A stretch of 64,000 nucleotides of DNA from the IMG/VR virus record IMGVR_UViG_3300032294_002964, positions 1 through 64,000 of that record; one strand, written 5' to 3'. This stretch comes from a virus. Of this stretch, positions 24,612 through 33,911 are shown in pieces. Within the stretch, counting starts at the first letter, position 1. The number at the start of each line of letters is the position of its first letter. A model generated the notes under the pieces. The model saw only the letters and a program-made list of their open reading frames with translations, did not search any database and was not told where the DNA came from. A program made the translations under genes and the position numbers.

Positions 24612-25373
24612 TTATTTATATTTTTCATAAATTTCTTTCATCTGATTTGGTCTAATATAATGGAAAGACATAGGTTTTTTTAAGCAATCTTGCAATGAGA
24701 TAGGATAATCTAAGTACCACTTTGCATTCTCATCACCATTGATAGCACCTTCATAATGAGATGGTGGTTGACTAAGTATATAAGGAACATGAGTAAGATC
24801 AATATTAAAGTATTTTTTTATCATATATCCAATCGCAACATCAGAGAATGGATAAGCACCTCCCGATATTTCTATCCAATGTTTATTAAATTCATCAATA
24901 ACTTCATAGCACTTTTTCATTAGAGAGTTACTAATAAAAAAACCTGCTCCCCCGGCAACCGCTCTAAATGTACTATCTTTTTTATCTTGAACCTCATGTA
25001 TTGAAGGAATGTGTGACCAAAATCCACAAGGTTGACAAAGTATTAAATCCGATTTAGGATCATATTTTTTTAATTCATTTTCTGTTGAATTTCTAAATAA
25101 TATAGCATCACAACTTGTCATACAGTACCAATCAAGTGAATCATCATCTTCAAACATGTATTTGAATCCTAATTGTTGTTTTAAAAAATGACTGTTATAG
25201 TCCTCACCTGCTTCTTTTATTGGAATTAAAGATGTATCACCACCATTACCTCCAAAAAGATAGACTTTATTAAAATCATTTATCCAAGTATTTTTACAAG
25301 CGGTATATCTCTCAACTAAATTACTTGAGGTAACAACACCAACTGATATATTATTGTTTTTATCCATTACCAT
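24612..25373 (-). CDS. Fringe/GT31-like glycosyltransferase
   Basis: 253 aa. VGVVTSSNLVERYTACKNTW, MTSCDAILF in the place of the DxD, and AVAGGAGFFISNSLM with FSDVAIGYMIKK resemble the Fringe type of GT31. ATG 25373 or 25367 may start it; both overlap the stop of the gene upstream (25360). Fringe-like enzymes are rare in phages. Sugar not known. Confidence 0.78.
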   Translation of the reverse strand: MVMDKNNNISVGVVTSSNLVERYTACKNTWINDFNKVYLFGGNGGDTSLIPIKEAGEDYNSHFLKQQLGFKYMFEDDDSLDWYCMTSCDAILFRNSTENELKKYDPKSDLILCQPCGFWSHIPSIHEVQDKKDSTFRAVAGGAGFFISNSLMKKCYEVIDEFNKHWIEISGGAYPFSDVAIGYMIKKYFNIDLTHVPYILSQPPSHYEGAINGDENAKWYLDYPISLQDCLKKPMSFHYIRPNQMKEIYEKYK

Positions 25374-26163
25374 TACTCAATTCTTTTTTAATAAAATATT
25401 TCCAATATCCTATTTTAATTTTATTTAAATTCCAGTCTTTGTTTATAAACTCATCATATTTACTATTAAGGAAATTTTCATTTATTTCAGACCAGTCATT
25501 AATAAAAAGTATTGGTAAGTCCTTAAAAAGTGAGTGTGTATTTTCATATCTAACTATTGGTATAGATCCCATGTATAATGATTCCCAAAGTCTATGTGTG
25601 TCTATGCCGTTTCCTCTTGGACAAAATACAAACTTTGAAGACTTTATTTCTCTTAGGTATTTTATCCGACCATCAATTGTATTATTAATGCTACCAATTA
25701 AATTCCATTTTTGATTGTAAAATAAGTTATAAATCAACCTTCTTTCTGATTCATAATTACTTAGATTGAAGTTTAAATAGGATAAGTTGGACTTATCTAT
25801 TTCTTCTTTAAAAACAGACAGCATTATTTCTTGATTTCCATAAATTCTATGTATAGGTGAATCATCACAATCATTAGTTATTCCTAGTGGAATTCCGAAT
25901 GTGTTTTCACAATCACTACTTTTATTAATACAAAAAACTTTTTCAAAATTTTTACTTATTCTATCTGTCACTGGATAATCTGAATGTCCTATAAAAGTTA
26001 TCTTGTCAATTTTTTGTGGATGTATTTGTCCTCTCCAATTTAATTGTCCATGATAAAAAAAATCAGTTTTTATGTAACAAATATTATTCTCTTTGCTGAA
26101 TTCTAAAAATCTATCTTGTGTTATGATATCATCAACATTCCAGTCTAACTCTTGTATTTTCAT
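25360..26163 (-). CDS. exostosin-like (GT47-type) glycosyltransferase
   Basis: 267 aa from ATG 26163 (an in-frame ATG at 26178 is also possible). KFVFCPRGNGIDTHRLWESLYMGSIPIV, here cited as CPRGNGIDTHRLWESL, is the typical exostosin-domain donor site. The N-terminal half lacks a signal peptide or membrane anchor, so it should be cytoplasmic. Overlaps both neighbours. Confidence 0.82.
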   Translation of the reverse strand: MKIQELDWNVDDIITQDRFLEFSKENNICYIKTDFFYHGQLNWRGQIHPQKIDKITFIGHSDYPVTDRISKNFEKVFCINKSSDCENTFGIPLGITNDCDDSPIHRIYGNQEIMLSVFKEEIDKSNLSYLNFNLSNYESERRLIYNLFYNQKWNLIGSINNTIDGRIKYLREIKSSKFVFCPRGNGIDTHRLWESLYMGSIPIVRYENTHSLFKDLPILFINDWSEINENFLNSKYDEFINKDWNLNKIKIGYWKYFIKKELSNGNG

Positions 26164-26941
26164 AATTTTTAAGATCATTTATTGTGTCAATTAATAAATT
26201 CTCATATGTGTATAGATTACTATGAGACTTTAGATAATATTCTTTTCTCTTTTCATATTCATTGTATTTAGAAATATTTTCAACTACATAATCATCATAA
26301 TTCATATTGAAATTTTTATATAAATCTCTAATAAAATCGTTGACAAATATTAATCTACCCGAACCTATAATTTTATGATCTGTTGATTTTATAGACTGTT
26401 GAACAACAAAATTTGGATGTACTATATCTCGATAGAAATATGTATCTCCTATTTCTATCATTTTTTTCTCCATTATAGAACTAAATATTTTCCCAAATAA
26501 GAAGTTACTATCTCTTCTTATGGAGTTGAAATTAAAAGGATATAGTATTATAACATTACTATAATCTTCTTTATTATCTATAATATATTTTGATATTTTA
26601 TATTTTGATTGTAAATATGGAGTGGTATAGAAATTAAAGTTATCTGATAGTGAAATTTGACCATCATATTGATTCCACAGCTCGCAGGTAGAATATACAA
26701 TAACTTTTCTAGAAATTTCTTTTAGTTCATCAATGATTTTTAATGTAAGATAAAAATTAACTTCATCATAAACTTTTAAATCTTTGATAAATTTTCTAGA
26801 TTCGCCTAAGCAAATAAACACTCTATCCCAATTTTGATCTTTTAATTTATCAATATCTAAGTTTCTAGATGAAACTCTAACATATTCTTTTGGAAAGTAA
26901 TATGATAGTTGAGAAGTATTTCCAATTATTAGGCTGTTCAT
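26132..26941 (-). CDS. NAD-dependent sugar epimerase/dehydratase-like (extended SDR)
   Basis: 269 aa. The N-terminal LIIGNTSQLSYYF is a degenerate nucleotide-binding start; VYSTCELW and YLQSKYKISKYII carry the Ser-Thr and YxxSK active-site pattern of extended SDR enzymes. It may make or modify the nucleotide sugar used by the cassette. The glycine-rich motif is weaker than usual, so the cofactor site is less certain. Overlaps the genes on both sides. Confidence 0.75.
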   Translation of the reverse strand: MNSLIIGNTSQLSYYFPKEYVRVSSRNLDIDKLKDQNWDRVFICLGESRKFIKDLKVYDEVNFYLTLKIIDELKEISRKVIVYSTCELWNQYDGQISLSDNFNFYTTPYLQSKYKISKYIIDNKEDYSNVIILYPFNFNSIRRDSNFLFGKIFSSIMEKKMIEIGDTYFYRDIVHPNFVVQQSIKSTDHKIIGSGRLIFVNDFIRDLYKNFNMNYDDYVVENISKYNEYEKRKEYYLKSHSNLYTYENLLIDTINDLKNYENTRVRLEC

Positions 26942-28017
26942 TTTATATTATTTAATATATTACTCCACTCAGTATAAATTTTATCTTTTCTTATTGAGTT
27001 GAATTGTTCCATATTTTTAGAAACTTCTTGTAGATTTGTTTGTTGCAACTTCAATGAAAGTTCTTCAAAACTATCAAAATAGATAATATGAGGCATCCAT
27101 TCTTGATTATAAAAATCAGAATATTTAATCCAATTAGACATTATTTCTAAATTGTTATATCTATTTGGATCATTATTGCTATCACAATTTATAACTGAAC
27201 CCGGTGGCATCCAAGTTATTGGATTCCAAGATAATTCACTGAGTACTTGACCAGGATATTTACTAAATAATTCTAACATTAGATTATAACTTGGACAAAA
27301 AATAGGAAAATTTGCAGTATAATACTCAAATATTGACATAGTTGAGCAATTATAAGGTATAATTATAATTCCTTTATATGAATAGAGATCTGTCCATTCA
27401 AATTTTCCAAGTGATGATTTATCAATAATAGAATTCTGATCAAATTTTATTGGTAGTCTTCCAGAATATAAAAATTGAGATTTAGTTGGATTATATTTTG
27501 AATTAGTATATTCACAAATATTTGGTATCAATTTACACTCTCTTTGTACGAAAAATTCAAAATATTTTTTATCATATTCAGAATTAGCAACCGGTATTAT
27601 TATTCCATCATCTATTCCTTTTCTCAAATAATCATTAAAATAGTTCCATTTTTCAGCATTACTTTGAAAAGGAACTTCATACCTTATAGGTACTTGTATA
27701 ATTATTGGTTTTTTGAATTTCTCATAAAGAAGTGAAAAAGAAGGAGGATAAGTACATAAAAATGCATCATATTGTTCCAGTTCATTCTTATATCTCTCAT
27801 AGAAATCATCAGACATTTTTTTATCAAGAGACCACCATCTTGGTCTACCGTTTGATAAAATGTCCTGATTAACAATCTCTACCTTAACTGAGTCGTTTCC
27901 AAATATCCAATTTGATCCTGATATCGACCAACTAGTAACTTCATTTCCAAGATTTTCAAAAATTTGTTTCAGGTCAGCAATTACTGATACATGGCAGTCT
28001 AAATTAAATATCTTCAT
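26938..28017 (-). CDS. putative GT-B glycosyltransferase
   Basis: 359 aa, the second largest enzyme of the cassette. Two Rossmann-like halves: N-terminal MKIFNLDCHVSVIADLK and CTYPPSFSLLYEKF; C-terminal IIIPYNCSTMSIFEYYTANFPIFCPS, resembling the donor-binding E-containing region of GT-B enzymes. Exact family not recognised. Overlaps the epimerase gene by 4 bases. Confidence 0.7.
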   Translation of the reverse strand: MKIFNLDCHVSVIADLKQIFENLGNEVTSWSISGSNWIFGNDSVKVEIVNQDILSNGRPRWWSLDKKMSDDFYERYKNELEQYDAFLCTYPPSFSLLYEKFKKPIIIQVPIRYEVPFQSNAEKWNYFNDYLRKGIDDGIIIPVANSEYDKKYFEFFVQRECKLIPNICEYTNSKYNPTKSQFLYSGRLPIKFDQNSIIDKSSLGKFEWTDLYSYKGIIIIPYNCSTMSIFEYYTANFPIFCPSYNLMLELFSKYPGQVLSELSWNPITWMPPGSVINCDSNNDPNRYNNLEIMSNWIKYSDFYNQEWMPHIIYFDSFEELSLKLQQTNLQEVSKNMEQFNSIRKDKIYTEWSNILNNIK

Positions 28018-28018
28018 T

Positions 28019-28687
28019 TTAATTGTTTAAATATATTTGATATGGCATACCGTTTTTACCTATACCTGGTCTTGGAATAGTTTCACCGTAATAAATTGGA
28101 GAATCGTCAACAATATTTCTAAAGTCAAGATTATTATCTTTTAAGACATTATAAATCTCTAACCAATCTTCAGCAAAATGACATTCAATAATAGCAAATT
28201 TACATTTTCTTAATGTGTTTAAGCCACCTTTGATAACTCTTAATTCAGCTCCTTCAACATCTATTTTAATATAATCTACTTGTTTATCTTCAAAGTACTC
28301 ATCCAGTGAAATAGATTTTACATTGCCTATTACATTCATTTTACGATGTGCTGTATCGTGACCTACAATATTTGAAACATGATTGCCAGAATTGTTATTA
28401 TCACCATATATATCAACATATCCAGAAATATCTGATATTCCTATATTCTCAATTATACAGTTTTTTGATTGTAGATGTTTAATTGCCTCAAAATTAAAAG
28501 GATTTAATTCAAAGGAATATATTAATCCATTATCACCCGCTAATTTTTTAAAAAATGATGTTATAACTCCATTACAAGCACCTACATCACAGTAGATACC
28601 ACCTGATTTTGCATTTTCTTGAAATTTAATGGATATTAGTCTATCCCAATCATTTACTTGTATTTTATATTTTTCCCAAGCTTCCAT
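28019..28687 (-). CDS. FkbM-family methyltransferase
   Basis: 222 aa. YCDVGACNGVITSFF is motif I, SFELNPFNFEAI the second, VDYIKIDVEGAELRVIKGG the full FkbM signature. Third of four in the cassette. Most typical of the four by motif. Confidence 0.9.
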   Translation of the reverse strand: MEAWEKYKIQVNDWDRLISIKFQENAKSGGIYCDVGACNGVITSFFKKLAGDNGLIYSFELNPFNFEAIKHLQSKNCIIENIGISDISGYVDIYGDNNNSGNHVSNIVGHDTAHRKMNVIGNVKSISLDEYFEDKQVDYIKIDVEGAELRVIKGGLNTLRKCKFAIIECHFAEDWLEIYNVLKDNNLDFRNIVDDSPIYYGETIPRPGIGKNGMPYQIYLNN

Positions 28688-28701
28688 ATTTTTATTATTT
28701 T

Positions 28702-29532
28702 TTACCAGTATGTTGATCCCTCAACTACTTGATGATTTCTTGTTTTTTCTGAATCATATGGTCTTTTCCAATTTGAATTATAATACTTATTAACAGCCGC
28801 CATATTATCCCATCTATTTCCTTTAATACCAAACATAATTTGCAATCCACCTCCAACATGTACAACTGGTTTACCCATTTTCTTTATTTGATTGCAAATG
28901 GGTAATCCGTATGCACCACATCCAACAAGTGCTATATCAAAATTTAATTTTTGAATATTATTTACCATGTTCTCATAGCAAACATTCCAAGGTAGATCCG
29001 TATTACCACCACCGTGTGTTTGATATGTTTTAAAGGTAATTAAATCAAAATCCGGTAATATACTTTTATCTTCAAAAAGTAATTCTTTTTTAGAATATTG
29101 TTCACGAATAGAATCTTCAAATGGATGAACTACTAATACTCTTCTATTTTCCAAAAATTTACTCCACGGATTTTCATGGTAGAATGGCTCTAATGCTTGT
29201 AATCCAGATATAAACTCAGCATTTTTGCAATAAAAATTAGATATTATAAACTCTTCTGAATTTACATTATCAGGAAACCATATTGTTAATAAATCCATAT
29301 TTGACAAGGCATCAACATATTCATTTATAAAATAATCTAGCACAAAATCAGTAGGTGGTGTTATACCAGCATGATTAGATGCATGCCATCTTAGTGAGTC
29401 ATCCCAAGACTTTTTATTAAAAAAGTATTTAACTACTTGTTGCTCTACTGCTCCCATTTTTCCTGCTACAAATGGTATAGAAGATGATATTAACTCTCCT
29501 ATTTTTTTATTTCCTTGTTCTATTGATATCAT
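28702..29532 (-). CDS. GT-D type glycosyltransferase (DUF1792-like)
   Basis: 276 aa. The N-terminal FVAGKMGAVEQQV takes the place of the R.GDGE region, and the C-terminal ALVGCGAYGLPICNQIK, then GKPVVHVGGGLQIMFGIKG with RWD, is the pattern of the GT-D fold family that extends glucose on Ser-rich glycoproteins in Gram-positive bacteria. This points to protein glycosylation, though the acceptor is not known here. Confidence 0.8.
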   Translation of the reverse strand: MISIEQGNKKIGELISSSIPFVAGKMGAVEQQVVKYFFNKKSWDDSLRWHASNHAGITPPTDFVLDYFINEYVDALSNMDLLTIWFPDNVNSEEFIISNFYCKNAEFISGLQALEPFYHENPWSKFLENRRVLVVHPFEDSIREQYSKKELLFEDKSILPDFDLITFKTYQTHGGGNTDLPWNVCYENMVNNIQKLNFDIALVGCGAYGLPICNQIKKMGKPVVHVGGGLQIMFGIKGNRWDNMAAVNKYYNSNWKRPYDSEKTRNHQVVEGSTYW

Positions 29533-29535
29533 ATT

Positions 29536-30210
29536 TTATCCTAATACATTTTTTATTATTTTCCAATAATCTGCATGTCTTACATCATTCTCATCAAAAA
29601 CATCTCCAACAAACTCATAGTTATTTCTTTTTGTTGGAAATGGTTTAATTTCACCACCAAAGCTTAAATTGAATTCAGAATGTTCTAAAGATCTGTTCTT
29701 AACAAACGGATAAATAACTGTTCCAAGAAAATCCTGATCAATTCCCTTTCTTCCAAACTTATTCCATTTTTCAATAATTTCAGAAAATCTTATATTTCTC
29801 AATATACCATTTCTACATCCCCACATACCACCTAAAATTGGAACCGTATGATACGGATGATCTCTCATAATGTGAAAGTCTTTATCAGACTCAATCCAAT
29901 CTTTTATTGCAAAAACCTCTCTATCTGAGAATCTAGAGTCACAATCTCTTGATAGAAATATATCAACATCTTCCTCCGCTGCCCAAAATCTCCAAAACAT
30001 CCCATGAAAAGAATCTTTAGATTTTACTAACACAACCTCGACATTATCACCCCTGATAGAATCAATTAATTTTGAATCACAAGTATCATCAATGTAAAAT
30101 CTTGATATCCATCCTGGAAAATATTTGTTCACCAAATCTATATTTTTTAACGCTCCTACCCAATACATTGGCGCATCTCCCCAAAGTGAGTATGATACTA
30201 TATTTTTCAT
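29536..30210 (-). CDS. GT-A type glycosyltransferase
   Basis: 224 aa. FLSRDCDSRFSDRE contains the DxD metal site (DCDS), and ILGGMWGCRNG and GIDQDFLGTVIYPF resemble conserved blocks of small GT-A enzymes in polysaccharide loci. The start YSLWGDAPMYWVGALKN is also typical of this group. Sugar unknown. Confidence 0.8.
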   Translation of the reverse strand: MKNIVSYSLWGDAPMYWVGALKNIDLVNKYFPGWISRFYIDDTCDSKLIDSIRGDNVEVVLVKSKDSFHGMFWRFWAAEEDVDIFLSRDCDSRFSDREVFAIKDWIESDKDFHIMRDHPYHTVPILGGMWGCRNGILRNIRFSEIIEKWNKFGRKGIDQDFLGTVIYPFVKNRSLEHSEFNLSFGGEIKPFPTKRNNYEFVGDVFDENDVRHADYWKIIKNVLG

Positions 30211-30219
30211 ATCTAAATT

Positions 30220-31068
30220 TTATTTTTTAATGTGGCAATCTATCCAGTTATTTTCTAAAACTCTATAACCTGTATTATATACTCCATAGATATATTCTTT
30301 AGGATTTAAATATTGATAAACCCCATCTGAATTATTTCTAAAAAAACAAATCCACATTCCCACATTCCCACTATTAGTAATCAGTTTAGAACACTTACTT
30401 AAAATATGACTTATAGCTAAAAATATTACAGCCTGATTTAATCTTTGATTTGGTGGTATATGATACTGTGTTGAAGTTGTAGGATTTGAATAAATTTTAT
30501 AAGTTTCATTAAAATAAATTGAATCTGGGTATAATTTTAAAACTTTATCATAAAACTCTATTTCATCACTTTGTATTAATATCTTAAAATCTGGATTACT
30601 TTCTTTTACCTCAACTAATTTATCGATCATTTCCTCATGAGTGGGTAAATTAGTCTCAAGGTGCTTATTTAAACCCCTAAAGCATATAGCTATTGTTTTA
30701 TCAAAATCTATGTTATATGAATTTACTAATTTTTTTAAGACATCTTTAACGTAATTTGAAGGACTGAAATATTTATTTACTAAATGTTGAATATTTTTAT
30801 AATCTAATTTATTATATTCAATAAATTGATCTTCATTTGTTTCGAAAAAATCAATATAATCATCTATGATAGGACCGTTTTCTACAACACTATCAAAAAA
30901 GTAATTAGTAACATCAAGTGGTGTATCTTTATAATAGGCCCATTGTTTACTTGAATCAACAATTGGATATATTTTATTTTTATTATAAAATTCAATTATT
31001 CTTTTTAATCTGATTGTACAACTACTAAAGAATCCAGCATTATGATCTATAAAAATTGTATTATCCAT
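30220..31068 (-). CDS. putative fucosyltransferase-like enzyme (GT23/NodZ-like)
   Basis: 282 aa. AICFRGLNKHLETNLPTHEE with FKILIQSDEIEFYDKV recalls the H-x-R-x-[TG]-[DN]-K block and the SDE segment of GT23 O- or N-linked fucosyltransferases. Similarity is in pattern only. Overlaps the following methyltransferase gene by 8 bases. If right, it is a third fucosyl-type enzyme in the cassette. Confidence 0.68.
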   Translation of the reverse strand: MDNTIFIDHNAGFFSSCTIRLKRIIEFYNKNKIYPIVDSSKQWAYYKDTPLDVTNYFFDSVVENGPIIDDYIDFFETNEDQFIEYNKLDYKNIQHLVNKYFSPSNYVKDVLKKLVNSYNIDFDKTIAICFRGLNKHLETNLPTHEEMIDKLVEVKESNPDFKILIQSDEIEFYDKVLKLYPDSIYFNETYKIYSNPTTSTQYHIPPNQRLNQAVIFLAISHILSKCSKLITNSGNVGMWICFFRNNSDGVYQYLNPKEYIYGVYNTGYRVLENNWIDCHIKK

Positions 31069-31735
31069 TATTATAATTATTTTTTACAAAAACACAATCC
31101 CATTGAATATTACCAACGAGTGAGTATCCTTTTTCCTTTAGAAATTCTGTTTCTTCATTAAGACCATAATTATTCTCTATTAAAAAACAAGTAATATCAA
31201 CTTTATCAAAATTTATTGACTTTAAAACACTAAGCTCTGCACCTTCCACATCTATTGAAATTAAGTCAATGTTTTTAACATTATGTTTATCAAACAGAGT
31301 CTCTAATCTCAGAGCTTTCATTTTAATTACTTCTTTTGTTGAATATAGCTCATGATCTTTTGGATATGAACTATACATTTGAAGCTCTCTATTAATTCTT
31401 TCTAAGTGTTGGCTATTATAAAATTCCATAATTCCTGATAATACATTACAAGGACCACTTATTGATAAAAAATTAACATCCATTTCAATATCAGAAATTG
31501 CACAATTCTCTTTTATTGATAATTCTCTAGATACATTAAGCATTTTACTAAACTCTATAGGATTTGGTTCAATTAAAAGACCCGACCAATTTCTTTCCTT
31601 TTCAAAGAAATAAGTATTTGATGCTCCGAATCCATCTAAAGCACCCACTTCAACAAAAAAACCATCTTTTTTTCCTTTAAAAATTTGAGAATCTAAAATT
31701 ACGTCTTGTTGAATTTGTGATTTACTATTTATCAT
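31061..31735 (-). CDS. FkbM-family methyltransferase
   Basis: 224 aa. FVEVGALDGFGASNTYFFE (motif I), LIEPNPIEF and IDLISIDVEGAELSVLKS. Fourth FkbM copy of the cassette and similar in layout to the one at 20786, so one may derive from the other by duplication. Confidence 0.9.
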   Translation of the reverse strand: MINSKSQIQQDVILDSQIFKGKKDGFFVEVGALDGFGASNTYFFEKERNWSGLLIEPNPIEFSKMLNVSRELSIKENCAISDIEMDVNFLSISGPCNVLSGIMEFYNSQHLERINRELQMYSSYPKDHELYSTKEVIKMKALRLETLFDKHNVKNIDLISIDVEGAELSVLKSINFDKVDITCFLIENNYGLNEETEFLKEKGYSLVGNIQWDCVFVKNNYNNG

Positions 31736-31737
31736 TT

Positions 31738-32565
31738 TTAATTAAAAATTTTATATAAGAAAAATTTTATATTTTCAATCTTATTTTCTTCTGGTATTAT
31801 ATTATCTATAAACCAAGGTGTTTTAAGCATTTCTAAATATTTATCTTGATTGTTATCAAGATAAATAATATATTCGATCATTTGTCCAATTGAAACATGT
31901 TCATAAAAGCTGACAAATGACTTTATATTAAATTCTTTTCCAATTAAAGGATTTCCCCAATATAAAGGAATTGAATTAACCGTCATTGGTTCCATTATTT
32001 TTTCAGTAGTGTAACCAGGGTGTTGAGGTCTATATGCATTATTTTCAAAAGCTACTGAAAATTTATATTCTGATTGAAATTTTCTTTTATCTGGAACAGC
32101 GTATCCGATATTATTCATCCATCTTCCGCCAGAATCTATTCTCTTATATTTAGATAATTGTTGAACGAACATATTTCTTTCTTGACAATTACCATTTGAT
32201 GCTACAAAATTACAAAACTTTCTATTGACCATAGATTCTTCTATAATCTTAGGTCTTATTAAATCATAGTATCCATCATATAATAAGTAATGTGGTAGTC
32301 TATAATTTCTATCATCATCTAAGTATTCAAATGAGAAAGACCACTGACAATAACCTAAAGGTGGTGCAACATTCTCACCGGTATAAAATATTTTAATACA
32401 ATTATAATTTTGATGTTGATTACCAAATACTGAAAAGAACAAATAATCTGGATTATTTGATATTTCTATATCAAATTCATCTTTTAAAAGATTGTAGAAA
32501 TAATTATTAGTTTTATCAAAACCACCCCAAAAATCAGAAAAATCTATTTTAATCTTCTTTTTCAT
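31738..32565 (-). CDS. GT10-like alpha-1,3-fucosyltransferase
   Basis: 275 aa. IFYTGENVAPPLGYCQWSFSFE, YKFSVAFENNAYRPQHPGYTTE and IMEPMTVNSIPLYWGNP are the GT10 blocks, here more canonical than in the copy at 23089 (shared FYTGEN and FENxxY...GY.TEK). It starts 4 bases inside the upstream gene. Confidence 0.88.
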   Translation of the reverse strand: MKKKIKIDFSDFWGGFDKTNNYFYNLLKDEFDIEISNNPDYLFFSVFGNQHQNYNCIKIFYTGENVAPPLGYCQWSFSFEYLDDDRNYRLPHYLLYDGYYDLIRPKIIEESMVNRKFCNFVASNGNCQERNMFVQQLSKYKRIDSGGRWMNNIGYAVPDKRKFQSEYKFSVAFENNAYRPQHPGYTTEKIMEPMTVNSIPLYWGNPLIGKEFNIKSFVSFYEHVSIGQMIEYIIYLDNNQDKYLEMLKTPWFIDNIIPEENKIENIKFFLYKIFN

Positions 32566-33251
32566 AATCTTTCTAATACTGGCATATTTTTTCTAGTGTT
32601 CCAAGTTATCTCATCTTCTTGCCACTTTGCATGATATTGAACATCTAATTGATCAGCTCTTCTTTTACCAGCGGCATGATGTAAATGTTCAAATATGGTT
32701 GTATCGTTAATTCTATCATCTATTAACATTCCAGTATCTTTTAAATTGATGTATAACTCACAGTCAGAATACATATGAGTATAGACTGGACTATAAATTG
32801 TTTTGTTTAATTTTTCAAAACATCCCCAGGTCATAATTGGAATAGTTATTGCGGGGTATTGCATATTAGATGAGTCCGGAAGTTGATATCCATCTCTAAC
32901 CATAAGACCACCTTCTTTACCTTCTAATTTAGAAATTAGATATTGATCCCAATTTTGTGGTGGTAGAAAATCATCCGATGCGAAAACAACAATATCACCA
33001 GATTGTCCTTCAGTTGTAGAAGATAATTGATAAGATGGATAACAAACTCCAATTTTATCAGTTTTTACAGTTATTATTCTATAATCTAAATTATTAGATT
33101 TAAAATACTCTTTAATATAATCAGAGTGTTGTTCAACATTGACCGCAATGTGTGTTTTAATATTTTTTGTATTTGTAGACCTACCAATCCAGTAAGGATG
33201 CATTTGTTTAAATACCTCTGGTCTTATAGTGCACCATAATAAATGAATCAT
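32562..33251 (-). CDS. GT-A (GT2-like) glycosyltransferase
   Basis: 229 aa, first gene of the cassette after the virion genes. IVVFASDDFLPPQNWDQYL holds the DD metal site, and the N-terminus MIHLLWCTIRPEVF is a short strand start. ITIPIMTWGCFEKLN probably forms the acceptor side. Preceded by a 15-base element also found before the gene at 38904. Confidence 0.75.
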   Translation of the reverse strand: MIHLLWCTIRPEVFKQMHPYWIGRSTNTKNIKTHIAVNVEQHSDYIKEYFKSNNLDYRIITVKTDKIGVCYPSYQLSSTTEGQSGDIVVFASDDFLPPQNWDQYLISKLEGKEGGLMVRDGYQLPDSSNMQYPAITIPIMTWGCFEKLNKTIYSPVYTHMYSDCELYINLKDTGMLIDDRINDTTIFEHLHHAAGKRRADQLDVQYHAKWQEDEITWNTRKNMPVLERL

Positions 33252-33280
33252 TAAAATAATAAATTTTAATAATTATATCT

Positions 33281-33295
33281 AATTTTAGATACTTG
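33281..33295 (-). repeat. upstream element CAAGTATCTAAAATT, copy 1
   Basis: Minus-strand CAAGTATCTAAAATT, 30 bases upstream of start 33251 and between the virion genes and the glycan cassette. The same 15 bases occur at 39943-39957 before start 39932. Candidate regulatory site shared by both genes. Confidence 0.4.
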
Positions 33296-33300
33296 GTTTC

Positions 33301-33897
33301 TTAAATCTTTTGAATAATTGTAGGAACAGATCCTAACTCCAATACCTTACTTCTATCTAAAAGGAATTCTATATCATAGAAGTTAAAGTGGAATGTTAAA
33401 GTAAATTCCTTTGAAGATACTTTCTGTTGTGAGTAGTCAAACTTATTATCACTTAATCCCTTTAATATAATTTCTCTAAATGAGATTTTATAAATACCAT
33501 CTCTGTGTATATCTACAGCAGTAATTGTAAACGGGTGTAGATATAGATTATCAGTATCTAAATAATGTTTCGCAAGAATATCAAAAATAATCCAATAATT
33601 TATATCAGCATCTACTGATGCAAATGAAATTGTTATCTCATGTCCACCTATATCTTGTATATTTTTAGCTGGTTTATACATTCTCTCTTTACCTCTAATT
33701 AAGTGTTGCATTGGCACCTCAAAAGAAACTCCTGGAAAGCTAACAGCCTTTATAGTTGAGTTTAAATAATCAATTACATTCTCATATTGAATCCAATTTT
33801 TTTCTAAAATTGGAGTATATGATTGTATAACCTCTGCGGGTATAAAATTAGGTGGTAGGTTAAAAACAAACTGACTGGACTGACTACTTAATCTCAT
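33301..33897 (-). CDS. virion-type protein, possibly tail-tube-like
   Basis: 198 aa. A beta-rich protein with the strand pattern of small tail-tube proteins: VSFPGVSFEVPMQHLI, GGHEITISFASVDADINYW, and DGIYKISFREIILKG. The order (FPGVSFE, RGKERMYK, then ITISF..DxxxNYW) is like T4 gp19-type or related tube proteins of large phages. I cannot fix the exact gene product. It ends the virion gene run, 49 bases before the glycan cassette, so the two may be co-transcribed. Confidence 0.8.
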   Translation of the reverse strand: MRLSSQSSQFVFNLPPNFIPAEVIQSYTPILEKNWIQYENVIDYLNSTIKAVSFPGVSFEVPMQHLIRGKERMYKPAKNIQDIGGHEITISFASVDADINYWIIFDILAKHYLDTDNLYLHPFTITAVDIHRDGIYKISFREIILKGLSDNKFDYSQQKVSSKEFTLTFHFNFYDIEFLLDRSKVLELGSVPTIIQKI

Positions 33898-33899
33898 GT

Positions 33900-33911
33900 T
33901 TTATATATTAC
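33900..33911 (-). promoter_or_regulatory. GTAATATATAAA motif (candidate late promoter)
   Basis: Minus-strand GTAATATATAAA, only 2 bases in front of the start at 33897 and overlapping the stop of the gene upstream. One of the short-spacing members of the motif set. Confidence 0.45.

Noticed and set aside
19226-33251. A bacterial O-antigen or capsule locus, meaning that the contig is a chromosome
   Set aside because: No Wzx, Wzy, ABC exporter or initiating transferase is present, and the genes follow virion-type genes and gp32 on the same strand. Not fully excluded.
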